41,474 nt of DNA from Saprospiraceae bacterium (GTDB lineage Bacteria; Bacteroidota; Bacteroidia; Chitinophagales; Saprospiraceae): assembly GCA_020631355.1 (NCBI GenBank), contig JAHDHL010000023.1:1-41474 (forward strand), given 5' to 3'. The position numbers and the translations under genes are program-made. Shown piece by piece: positions 17,995-25,745 of the stretch. The first letter of the stretch is position 1. Every line of letters begins with the position of its first letter. The notes under the pieces were generated by a model, which was not told the DNA's origin, ran no database searches, and saw nothing but the letters and a program-made list of their open reading frames with translations.

Positions 17995-19083
17995 TTAGCA
18001 AAGCATGAATGGCATCAGGCATACGGCTTTGTATTCAGAGAAGCCACTTTGTCCCAATTCCAACTTACCCTGATGCATTTCGACGATTCGTTGGACAATG
18101 GCCCAACGCAGCAATACATCAATGGCATCCGGGTCTAGTAATTCACCATCCAAAGCCGTTACCCTTATCCCTACGACGCACTTATCCTGCGTCATATCAT
18201 GAAGATAAAGATTGATTTTAAGGGAGCATTCCCTGTAATATTTACTCACATTAATGGCCAATCCAACCACTACCCGTTTGAAATCAAGTGGATTTCCGAA
18301 TAATCTATTGGGTAGTTCTTCTGTCAGGCCTGCTTCCACAATACTTACATGTTCGGCTGAAATATAAGGTATGGCATCATACAATAAATTTTCCAAGGAA
18401 AATTCCCGTTCCTGTCCAGATTGGTTAACGGATAGGTTGATTTCCTTTTCAGGGAATTCATCCATTACTGTCTGCAAGTGGGATGAGATACTATCGAGTG
18501 AATCAAGGTATTTGTTCTTTTCCTTCGACTTGGGTAAATCCTTGATGGCATCAAAGGCCATATCCAAGGCATTCATGGGATTAATGAATCCCTTATCGAA
18601 GGAAGTCTTGACATACTTTTGTTTTTGGGATTCCCTTTTCCTGTTGAATATTTCTTCCTTGGTTCTTAACTTCTTATTCTCCAAGGCGAAGATTTGGCGT
18701 TGGATTTCCAGGTCGTTCCTTTTCTGCTGGTACAATCTGAAATCCCTATACAGGGTAGTGTAATCGAACAATTCCCAAAGGATATGTTCCTTTTTTTCCA
18801 CATCAATCTTTGAGAAAGAAAAATCATAGTACCCTTGAAGGAATGCCGATGGCTTTTCCACCTTGGAGTATAATAATTCAGGCTGGTTAGGATTGAGGGT
18901 TGAAAGCGTAGGAAAAACACTCTCTATGAATGGGAACCACTCATAGACCGGTATATCCATAAACGGGGTTGCATCGAATATGGAGTTACAACTTTCCACT
19001 ACATTACCCTCTAGGTCAAGAAGGATAATTTGGCAGAAGTTGGCTAGTTTTTGCTGTCTTACTTGTTCTAAGTTATTGTTCAT
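17995..19083 (-). CDS. Histidine-kinase-like protein lacking catalytic residues (pseudokinase), GTPase-operon member
   Basis: The 362-residue protein has the layout of a sensor kinase but not its catalytic residues. Residues 15-110 look like a PAS-type sensor (IILLDLEGNVVESCNSIFD). A charged coiled-coil follows at 112-158. The dimerisation segment FINPMNALDMAFDAIKDL (167-184) sits where SHE-x-RTPLNAI would be, without the phosphorylated His. The ATPase half keeps only echoes: FKRVVVGLAINVSKYY (268-283) for the N-box, LDGELLDPDA where DxGxGI should be, and WAIVQRIVEMHQGKLEL (327-343) for the G2 box, without its glycines. It is therefore probably not an active kinase and may be a sensing or scaffolding partner. 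It starts 4 bases after the stop of the Ras-like GTPase gene. Confidence 0.7.
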   Translation of the reverse strand: MNNNLEQVRQQKLANFCQIILLDLEGNVVESCNSIFDATPFMDIPVYEWFPFIESVFPTLSTLNPNQPELLYSKVEKPSAFLQGYYDFSFSKIDVEKKEHILWELFDYTTLYRDFRLYQQKRNDLEIQRQIFALENKKLRTKEEIFNRKRESQKQKYVKTSFDKGFINPMNALDMAFDAIKDLPKSKEKNKYLDSLDSISSHLQTVMDEFPEKEINLSVNQSGQEREFSLENLLYDAIPYISAEHVSIVEAGLTEELPNRLFGNPLDFKRVVVGLAINVSKYYRECSLKINLYLHDMTQDKCVVGIRVTALDGELLDPDAIDVLLRWAIVQRIVEMHQGKLELGQSGFSEYKAVCLMPFMLC

Positions 19084-19087
19084 TTCA

Positions 19088-19579
19088 TCAAGCCCTTTCC
19101 AGTAATAGCCTACCTAATTGGCTGAATAATTCCTCTACATTCTCTCCTGTCTTGGCACTGGTCGTGATGTTACATTCCATCGGCAGCTCTGCCAGGACAT
19201 GATTCATTTCTTCTTGGGTTAATAAATCTTTCTTATTACCTACTATCTTGATTACGCTATCGGGTAACAGTTCCGTCAGGTAATCCAAATCTTTCTTGAT
19301 TTCCTTGAATGTCAATGGCCTTGACATATCGAATACATAAATGATTCCGGCAGCACCTAGGAAATAAGAAATCGGCACCTTATCCTGGGATACCTCTCCT
19401 GCTATATCCCATAATAGGACTGACAATTCTTCATCATCAACACCAATGACTTTCTTATTTACTTTTACTCCTATGGTCGTTAGGTATTTATCACTGAATC
19501 TGTCATAGACGAACCTATTGAACAGGGATGTTTTCCCTACGCCAAAGTTCCCTGTCAGAATTACCTTTTTACTTATCAT
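19088..19579 (-). CDS. Ras/Rab-like small GTPase
   Basis: Single-domain GTPase of 163 residues that aligns closely with Ras. The P-loop is GNFGVGKTS (Gly10 to Ser18), switch I contains TTIGV with Thr35, Walker B/G3 is LLWDIAGE (Asp59), G4 is NKKD and G5 is TSAKTG. Two deviations stand out: the Ras Gly12 position is Phe, and the catalytic Gln61 position is Glu (WDIAGE instead of WDTAGQ), so unaided hydrolysis may be slow. There is no C-terminal Cys for lipidation. Prokaryotic small GTPases (MglA, CvnD) usually work with roadblock-type partners; one resembling those is encoded directly upstream (19602-20444). Confidence 0.93.
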   Translation of the reverse strand: MISKKVILTGNFGVGKTSLFNRFVYDRFSDKYLTTIGVKVNKKVIGVDDEELSVLLWDIAGEVSQDKVPISYFLGAAGIIYVFDMSRPLTFKEIKKDLDYLTELLPDSVIKIVGNKKDLLTQEEMNHVLAELPMECNITTSAKTGENVEELFSQLGRLLLERA

Positions 19580-19601
19580 TTAACGGGTCTTCTCGTTTTT
19601 G

Positions 19602-20444
19602 TTAAAAATATTTGGATAGTTGCATTGATAGGGTTTCGTAATCGCTGGGGGATACGTCATTAGCCAATGTATTAGGCATTTCCTTTTCTGCAAAATCAAG
19701 CAGTTTAGCCGATAGGGCGTCCTTTTCCGCAGATGATATTGAACCGTCAAGGATAACTGAAATATAATAGAGATGGAAACTCTGTATGAATATCTTATAT
19801 GTGCCATAATCAATGAGTTCCAACTCTTGGCGCTCCTTACTGAAAGCATCCTCCACAAAGGATTTGATAGCCGTTAGCATACCTGCAATAACATCCCTGT
19901 CAATGGTTTCATTCCTTGAGAAATGCCCCATTAACAAACCAGAATCCCTTTGGATAATGAATACCTCCTCTATTGATGTATGGTCTAGGTCCCGAAGTAG
20001 GATTTCACTTTCATCCACTCCCATCACCATAGCCTTGATCCTATTGTACCAGCCTTTGAACGAGAATAATTGTCCGAGTCTGTCATCCAGACCTTCCTTG
20101 AGGGAAAGGAATTGGTGATTGACATATTTCCTTACCATCTTACCCATTACGGGATAAACAACATCCAATAATTCATCCTGCGAAGCCTTGATTTTACGCT
20201 CTACGATACGTTCCACCTGTTTTTGGTATTCTCTGGGGAACTTGCGCTTCATGCTTTCGACATGAATCTCTATGATAGGATTGATGCGCTCAGCCAGTTT
20301 TTCATTATCATCGAAATGGGCTTTGATATCAGCAATATCCTCCCTGTCTTCCTTCAGGAGTATTTCCCTGATCATAGAAAGCATCAAATCCTCGTTCTTA
20401 TTTGGTTCGTTGCCCAAATTCTGTGGTGATTTTTCGGTCGTCAT
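19602..20444 (-). CDS. Longin/roadblock-like domain protein, probable GTPase partner
   Basis: The 280-residue protein has a charged helical N-terminal part (residues 20-90), a segment VVYPVMGKMVRKYVNHQFLS (95-114), and a domain at about 145-240 containing SIEEVFIIQRDSGLLMGHFS, RDVIAGMLTAIKSFVEDAF and KIFIQSFHLYYISVILDG. This resembles, from memory, the N-terminal regions of certain proteobacterial and cyanobacterial OmpA-like proteins and has the strand-helix rhythm of roadblock/longin folds (EEVF-type strand, helix with SGMLTAI, closing strands). Such folds bind small GTPases, and the next gene, 22 bases away, encodes one. No signal peptide or membrane segment is seen, so it is likely cytosolic. 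Family assignment is by recollection, not search. Confidence 0.65.
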   Translation of the reverse strand: MTTEKSPQNLGNEPNKNEDLMLSMIREILLKEDREDIADIKAHFDDNEKLAERINPIIEIHVESMKRKFPREYQKQVERIVERKIKASQDELLDVVYPVMGKMVRKYVNHQFLSLKEGLDDRLGQLFSFKGWYNRIKAMVMGVDESEILLRDLDHTSIEEVFIIQRDSGLLMGHFSRNETIDRDVIAGMLTAIKSFVEDAFSKERQELELIDYGTYKIFIQSFHLYYISVILDGSISSAEKDALSAKLLDFAEKEMPNTLANDVSPSDYETLSMQLSKYF

Positions 20445-20465
20445 GCCCTTATCCCATTACCGGGA

Positions 20466-20816
20466 TTACTTGCCGTTCAACAATTTCTGTCCTACTTCCT
20501 GCAACATCTGTCCCAACAATTCCTTATCGGTCTTACTGGATTGAGAAAGCTTGTTTTCCAAGCCGGAAACATTTTGCTTAAGCAAATCCTCTAGCTTATC
20601 GAACCTTTCGGACATGTTCTTTTCCAGTTCGTTCATCTTGTTCTGCATATCCTTTTCGAGCGCCTGAAGTTTTTCGTCCATTAGGTTTTGTAACGAATCG
20701 GTCCTTTCATCAGCTCTATCAAACTTGGCTTGGAATTCATTGATCTGCTGTCCCATCAGGATATCCCTAATTGTGCTGATCTCTCCTAATCCTAGTGTTT
20801 TTTCCTCTTTTGCCAT
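20466..20816 (-). CDS. Small coiled-coil protein, first gene of the GTPase operon
   Basis: A 116-residue protein, mostly one long amphipathic coiled coil (about residues 25-100), rich in Glu, Lys, Gln and Leu, with no signal peptide. The N-terminal segment LGLGEISTIRDILMGQQINEF may be a short conserved docking motif. It starts 36 bases before a TAnnTTTG box and ends 21 bases before the longin/roadblock-like gene, so it leads the four-gene operon. It may be an oligomerisation or tethering scaffold for the GTPase pair (inference). The ATG at 20816 is chosen over a TTG one codon earlier. Confidence 0.75.
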   Translation of the reverse strand: MAKEEKTLGLGEISTIRDILMGQQINEFQAKFDRADERTDSLQNLMDEKLQALEKDMQNKMNELEKNMSERFDKLEDLLKQNVSGLENKLSQSSKTDKELLGQMLQEVGQKLLNGK

Positions 20817-20851
20817 CAAAGTGATTGATTTTTAATGTACATTACTTGCAT

Positions 20852-20859
20852 CAAAGATA
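20852..20859 (-). promoter_or_regulatory. Putative -7 promoter box for the GTPase operon
   Basis: TATCTTTG on the minus strand, matching TAnnTTTG, 36 bases before the coiled-coil gene ATG. The same box sequence appears before fabH and the response regulator. No -33 TTTG is seen at standard spacing. Confidence 0.45.
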
Positions 20860-21064
20860 CAATAACTAATCATTATGATTGTGGTTCATTGGTTATCTAC
20901 ATTGGGCCAAATGGATCTTTTCCCTGATATGATTGTTGGGGAATACATCAAAAAATGCACCATATCCCCTAATGTCCCAACAAAGGACAGAATACATGTT
21001 ATATTGGAAAAAATTGTCATTGTCTTCTCACGGAAGCTTATTTAGCCTACGATAAGAATTGCAG

Positions 21065-22381
21065 ATGAACCTTGCTATTTTCACTAACGTTTCAAAACCA
21101 CGTATTGCTTATACGATGGATTTCGTATTCCGTTTCGTTTTAGGAATAAATATTACGATAATCAAACATGAGTCTAGTTTTTGTGCATTTGTTGGTAAAA
21201 AAATCAATTATTCCGGACATTCTGTTCGATGCCACTGCCTCAATATAATTCCTTCAGGCTTACTAAACGAAGATAACATCCACAAAATCGATGCTAAGGT
21301 CAAAAAAAGTAAGAATTTACATCATATACAATTATTTGAATCAGAGGAATTTGACCCATTTTCCACCATCTTTTACTTGATTTCAAGATATGAGGAGTAC
21401 CTACCCCATGACAAAGACCAACATGGCCGATTCCCTGCTTCGGAATCCCTTATGTACCGGGCTGGCATCTTGCACATACCCATAGTAGACCAGTCAATAG
21501 AATGGATTAGGAAATCGTTGAATGAATTTTTTCCTAGCGAACCAGAAATTCCTGCTCCTGGGTATAGATTCAGCCCCACATACGACATTGATCATGCAAG
21601 GGCATTCCTCTGGAAAGGCTGGAAACGAAGCATTGGTGCAGCCGCCAAGGATATCGTATTTGGCAAGGGCAAACAGTTAAGGCAGCGAATCAAGGTTTGG
21701 TTGGGACAAATGGATGACCCTTATGACAAATTCGACGATTGGGATGAGTGGCATCAATCATTATCCCTAAACCCCGTTTATTTCTGGTTGATTGGAGATT
21801 ATGGCCCTCATGATAAAAATCCTGATTTCAGACACCAGGGTTTTCGCGGAATAATACATCAAGTATCCCAATCTTTTCCAGTCGGAATCCATCCCTCTTA
21901 TGCCTCTTTCCTAAAAAAGGAAAAGGTCCGTGAAGAAATCCAGAGACTGGAATCCATAATAGGTTGTCGGGTAGAGAAGAACAGGTTCCATTTCCTCAGA
22001 TTCCAACTTCCATTATCCTATAACATATTATTGGAATTAGGCATAAAGGAAGATTACAGTATGGCATTTCCGGATACCATTGGATTCAGGGCGGGAACAT
22101 CCCATTCCTTTCCCTGGTACGACCTCAAGGAGGAAAAAGCGACACAACTGATTGTCCACCCATTCCAAGTCATGGATGTTACCTTGAAGAATTATCTAAA
22201 ATGGGATAGGGCCCAATCCAAGGAAGCGTGTACCAAGTTGGTTGATTCCATCAGAGAAAATGGTGGAACATTCACCTGTTTATGGCACAATAGCTCCTTT
22301 GACAACGAATGGGAACATTGGGACGGTTTCTATGAATGGCTCATAGCTTACGCTCAGGATGGATCAGTTTCTAAATCCTGA
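21065..22381 (+). CDS. Polysaccharide deacetylase-like (NodB-fold) protein with N-terminal DUF7033-like region
   Basis: The 438-residue protein begins with a region (residues 1-165) typical of Bacteroidota deacetylase-like proteins, including FYLISRYEEYLPHDKDQHGRF and PIVDQSIEWI. A NodB-like domain follows: SPTYDIDHARAF carries the metal-binding Asp pair position, GIHPSY the His motif, GFRAGTSHSFPWYD the third motif, and LIVHPFQVMD the last. Likely substrate is an acetylated surface or cell-wall sugar, but this is not established. It is divergent from the GTPase operon. A TTG at 21059 is in frame; the ATG at 21065 is preferred. Its 3' end overlaps the convergent response-regulator gene by 28 bases. 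Confidence 0.82.
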   Translation: MNLAIFTNVSKPRIAYTMDFVFRFVLGINITIIKHESSFCAFVGKKINYSGHSVRCHCLNIIPSGLLNEDNIHKIDAKVKKSKNLHHIQLFESEEFDPFSTIFYLISRYEEYLPHDKDQHGRFPASESLMYRAGILHIPIVDQSIEWIRKSLNEFFPSEPEIPAPGYRFSPTYDIDHARAFLWKGWKRSIGAAAKDIVFGKGKQLRQRIKVWLGQMDDPYDKFDDWDEWHQSLSLNPVYFWLIGDYGPHDKNPDFRHQGFRGIIHQVSQSFPVGIHPSYASFLKKEKVREEIQRLESIIGCRVEKNRFHFLRFQLPLSYNILLELGIKEDYSMAFPDTIGFRAGTSHSFPWYDLKEEKATQLIVHPFQVMDVTLKNYLKWDRAQSKEACTKLVDSIRENGGTFTCLWHNSSFDNEWEHWDGFYEWLIAYAQDGSVSKS

Positions 22382-22731
22382 AATATCTTCTTGATTCTAA
22401 GGATGAGTTCGTTGGGACGGAAAGGTTTGGTAATGAAATCCGTGGCTCCTAGTCTGAAAGCTTCCAAGACCACCTCATCCTGCTCGAGAGCGGAAATGAT
22501 AATTACGGGAACCTTGCTTTTCAGTTCTTCACGAATATGCTGGATGAGTTCAAGCCCTGTAACGTAAGGCATCATAACATCGGCAACAATGAGTTCGGGG
22601 TCTTCTTCACCAATCATTCGCATTGCTTCCTTGCCATCAACAGCCTTGACGACAGAGAAGCCCTGTTTCCTTAATCGGAATTCCAGAGCTGTCAACATAA
22701 TTTCTTCATCCTCACAGATGAGTATTTTCAT
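22354..22731 (-). CDS. Single-domain response regulator (CheY-like receiver)
   Basis: A stand-alone receiver of 125 residues. The acidic pocket is CEDEE (residues 6-10), the phosphorylated residue is Asp51 in LIVADVMMPYVTG, the switch Ser is in IIISALEQ, and the conserved Lys is Lys102 in ITKPFRP. There is no output domain, so it works by protein contact or as a phosphate relay. It follows the HPt and hybrid kinase genes in the same direction, 112 bases after the HPt stop, with its own promoter-like box, and may be the final acceptor of that relay (inference). The ATG at 22731 gives a standard receiver start; in-frame upstream codons are unlikely to be used. Confidence 0.92.
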   Translation of the reverse strand: MKILICEDEEIMLTALEFRLRKQGFSVVKAVDGKEAMRMIGEEDPELIVADVMMPYVTGLELIQHIREELKSKVPVIIISALEQDEVVLEAFRLGATDFITKPFRPNELILRIKKIFQDLETDPS

Positions 22732-22827
22732 ATCTAATGCCTTATAGTGATTCGCCCACTTACTTAACAATGGGCATACATGCTCCTACACTAGCATTAC
22801 TATTATCTAGGCAGGTGATTCAACACA

Positions 22828-22835
22828 CAAAGATA
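22828..22835 (-). promoter_or_regulatory. Putative -7 promoter box for the response regulator gene
   Basis: TATCTTTG on the minus strand, matching TAnnTTTG, about 96 bases before the response regulator ATG and just past the HPt stop codon. It may allow separate expression of the receiver. Confidence 0.4.
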
Positions 22836-22843
22836 TAAAGAAA

Positions 22844-23203
22844 TCACAGTTTGTCGAATTCTGAGTGAAGTTCTGGCATCACTTCATCACAAAAGCCTAG
22901 CATTAAGGCAGTTAGATCAGACAACTTGGCTGCATCCTCCTCGTCTTTTGCAATTCTTTCTATCCGCTTATTGGTTGTATCCATATCGGTATAACCAACA
23001 AAAGCCAATGTTGATTTCAATTTATGGCTGACTGCACTCAGGCCTTCCATATCACCAGATTCAGCAAGACTGGCAAGTTTACCTACTTCCTCCGGCAACT
23101 CATCAAATAGCATCTGGAGCATGACTTTCTTCATGTCGATATCACCATCTGCCATCAGATCCATATATTCTAGGTTAATATATTTGTAGGTACTATCGGT
23201 CAT
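22844..23203 (-). CDS. HPt-domain histidine phosphotransfer protein
   Basis: A 119-residue four-helix phosphotransfer protein. The phospho-acceptor His60 lies in AVSHKLKSTLAFVGY, matching the HxxKxxxxxxG pattern of HPt domains. It shuttles phosphate between receiver domains. Its ATG overlaps the stop of the hybrid kinase gene by four bases (ATGA), implying translational coupling and a direct partnership with that kinase. Confidence 0.92.
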   Translation of the reverse strand: MTDSTYKYINLEYMDLMADGDIDMKKVMLQMLFDELPEEVGKLASLAESGDMEGLSAVSHKLKSTLAFVGYTDMDTTNKRIERIAKDEEDAAKLSDLTALMLGFCDEVMPELHSEFDKL

Positions 23204-25179
23204 TTTCTTTGTTCATTTTTATTCAAATAATAAGCTAGCTTCTCAAAAAGCTGTTTCGGTCTAAACGGTTTCAGGACGTAGTCGTTCATCTTGTACTTCC
23301 TGAATTTGTCATCCTTGGCAATTTGAGCATCCGCGGTCATTGCCAGAATGGTAATCTTTGCTTTTGTTTCATCTAAACTTTCCCGTATGAACTCCGTAGC
23401 TTCATACCCATCCATGACAGGCATCTGGAGATCCATTAAGATAATATCAAAATCATTCTCTTTCAAGAGTTCCACAGCTTCGGAACCATTGTGTGCGATG
23501 GTTACCTTGATATTACTGTATTCCTTTTCAATCGTTTTCTTGGCTACGATTTGGTTGAATTTATTGTCTTCGGCCAATAACAAGCTGATTTCCCTATCCG
23601 GGTCAATCCTTACAGGGATATCATCCTCGTGTCCGGGCAAGGCATCCACGGCTTTGGTGAATGGCAAATCAAAATAGAATACGGAACCCTCACCTACCTT
23701 ACTTGTCACACCCATGCCACCATTCTGCATCGTAACGATGTTGTGTGCGATGGATAATCCCAATCCGGTCCCCTCGAAGTTCTGTTCCTTGTATTCAATC
23801 CTATTGAATGGTTCGAATATATCGCTGATTTTGTTTTCGGGTATACCGATACCCGTATCTGCCACTGAGAATTTCAACCAGACCTTATCCTCATTGCTAC
23901 TGATGTTTTCCACCGTAACCCTCACCTTACCTCTTTCTGTAAACTTGAATGCGTTACCAACCAAGTTAATCAAAACCTGATGTAGTCTGTTCGGGTCCCC
24001 ATCCACATACTTGGGTACATCCTCCCTGATATCCAATTCGAACTGGATCGTATTCTCTTTTAGTTTATACTGGACGATATTGAACAGGTTGGAAAGTAGG
24101 GAAGCGAGGTCGAATGGTCTATTCTCGAATTTGAGCTTACCATTCTGTAAGGTTGATATTTCCAGGATATCATTAATGATTCCCAATAAGTGTTCGGAAT
24201 TCTGTTGTATCCCTTTGACTAGGCCTGACTGTTCCTCATCCAACTCCGTCTTGAGTACCAAATTACTCATGCCCAGAATGGCATTCATCGGCGTTCTCAT
24301 TTCGTGGCTCACACGAGTAAGGAGCTGTTCCTTGACCTTGGCGGATTCCACAGCCAAATCACGATCTCTCTGTAATTGTTCACGGATTTTCCTATTGGTA
24401 ATATCCTGGATGATTCCATTCACGGAAATGATATCGCCTTTTGAGTTCTTAGTCAGATTCGTTTGAATGAAGACACTGATTTCCTCGCCATTACTCTGCT
24501 TAATGATATAATCGGACCTATGGATGCCCGACTTCATGGTCGTAGAAATAATTTTCTTGAGGAAATGTATGTGTGAATCAGGATTTTCTATGTCCCTGAT
24601 ATTGAATTCAGATGAACGGGGCTGATATCCCAATATTCTGTAAATCTCATCAGAAGCGGTGAATTCCTTGGACCCCAGATTGAATTCCCAATGTCCAACC
24701 TTGGCAATTTTCTGGGCCTCCTCCAATCGCTTAAGGAAACGGTTCCTTTCGATGGAGTACCTCAGTGCCTTGGCCAACCAATCGGAATCGAAGCCTCCCT
24801 TGACCAGATAATCCTGTGCTCCGGCCCTTACGGCATCAATCCCCAGTTTCTTATCCTTAAGACCCGTGAGTACAATCACATTCGCATCCGGAAAATGAGA
24901 CATGAATTTCTCCAGTGTTTCAAAGCCCCTACTATCAGGTAAGGACAAATCCAACAGTATGGCATCAAAAGGAGCCTCTTTCAAGGCTGCTATCCCATCT
25001 GCCAGACTGGTTTTATTCACAATCTCGCAATCAATTGTTTCCGATTCTTCCAAAAGCAACTCTACCAATCTTGCATCTCCAATATTATCCTCTATCAAAA
25101 GGACTCTACTGAAGAAATCATAACCGGTGGGCTTGTCATTTTGATTATACAACGAAGTATTCTGTAAGTTTACCTGCAC
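23200..25179 (-). CDS. Hybrid histidine kinase (REC-PAS-HisKA-HATPase-REC)
   Basis: A 659-residue cytosolic signalling protein with no membrane segment. Domains in order: receiver 1 (about 26-140, Asp77 in DAILLDLSLPDSRG), PAS (about 155-265, ending with GIIQDITNRK), HisKA with His292 in RVSHEMRTPMNAILGM, HATPase (NLVGNAFKFTERG, DTGIGIPENK, GTGLGLSIAHNIV), and receiver 2 (Asp583 in DIILMDLQMPVMDGYEA). The N-terminal receiver suggests it is itself controlled by another kinase. It is coupled to the HPt gene by a 4-base overlap. The start is a GTG at 25179; no in-frame ATG lies before receiver 1. Confidence 0.93.
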   Translation of the reverse strand: MQVNLQNTSLYNQNDKPTGYDFFSRVLLIEDNIGDARLVELLLEESETIDCEIVNKTSLADGIAALKEAPFDAILLDLSLPDSRGFETLEKFMSHFPDANVIVLTGLKDKKLGIDAVRAGAQDYLVKGGFDSDWLAKALRYSIERNRFLKRLEEAQKIAKVGHWEFNLGSKEFTASDEIYRILGYQPRSSEFNIRDIENPDSHIHFLKKIISTTMKSGIHRSDYIIKQSNGEEISVFIQTNLTKNSKGDIISVNGIIQDITNRKIREQLQRDRDLAVESAKVKEQLLTRVSHEMRTPMNAILGMSNLVLKTELDEEQSGLVKGIQQNSEHLLGIINDILEISTLQNGKLKFENRPFDLASLLSNLFNIVQYKLKENTIQFELDIREDVPKYVDGDPNRLHQVLINLVGNAFKFTERGKVRVTVENISSNEDKVWLKFSVADTGIGIPENKISDIFEPFNRIEYKEQNFEGTGLGLSIAHNIVTMQNGGMGVTSKVGEGSVFYFDLPFTKAVDALPGHEDDIPVRIDPDREISLLLAEDNKFNQIVAKKTIEKEYSNIKVTIAHNGSEAVELLKENDFDIILMDLQMPVMDGYEATEFIRESLDETKAKITILAMTADAQIAKDDKFRKYKMNDYVLKPFRPKQLFEKLAYYLNKNEQRK

Positions 25180-25226
25180 GGGTCTAAGAATTTAGTTCCT
25201 CACCACATCCGAAATAGATGCCATTG

Positions 25227-25628
25227 TTAATTACGAGGTAAGAATACAAAAGTTGCACCAAGTTCGCTTAAAACGAAAAGACACAAATGTTCTTTAACAG
25301 GTTTGAACACTTCCCTGAACTCATCGATCCTGTCTGTTTGTATGAGATTTTTGGTTACGAATTCTTCTAAGGTAGATACATTAACGGACCATGCTACTCC
25401 ATGTTCCTCGTGGTTGATAATAGGTATACCAATGCTAACTTGCTGTTTATGAACAACAAAAACAGGATAATTCGAAACTCCCTCATCCACGACTGTATCT
25501 GCCGCCTTTCCTAATGGTAGCTTAAGCGGACGAAGTTCTGTTTGCATTTGGGCCAGCAATTCTGCTGATGATTCTTTCATCGATTCTATTTTTTTGATGA
25601 ATGGATTCGGAACGATTATAGTGGTCAT
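25227..25628 (-). CDS. Hypothetical protein, unknown function
   Basis: A small cytosolic protein of 133 residues from the ATG at 25628; ATGs at 25661 and 25580 are also possible, and the one at 25580 starts close to what looks like the conserved part (MKESSAELLAQMQTELRPL). Notable segments are VSNYPVFVVHKQQVSIGIPI and WSVNVSTLEEFVTKNLI. No signal peptide, membrane segment or catalytic motif is seen. I recall similar uncharacterised proteins in related Bacteroidota but cannot name a family. It lies between rlmD and the hybrid kinase, same strand. Confidence 0.7.
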   Translation of the reverse strand: MTTIIVPNPFIKKIESMKESSAELLAQMQTELRPLKLPLGKAADTVVDEGVSNYPVFVVHKQQVSIGIPIINHEEHGVAWSVNVSTLEEFVTKNLIQTDRIDEFREVFKPVKEHLCLFVLSELGATFVFLPRN

Positions 25629-25745
25629 ATGTCTGTGTAAATGAACGAATACCATAGTCATTTATAGTTCCAATAGAAAACGCCAAAACAAATGATATCC
25701 TACAATCCAAACACTAACCTTACGTCCATACTCCGCAAGTCCGAA

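Noticed and set aside
23348-24466. Several plus-strand frames of 88-151 codons opposite the hybrid kinase
   Set aside because: They are antisense shadows; the minus-strand frame has complete kinase and receiver motifs.
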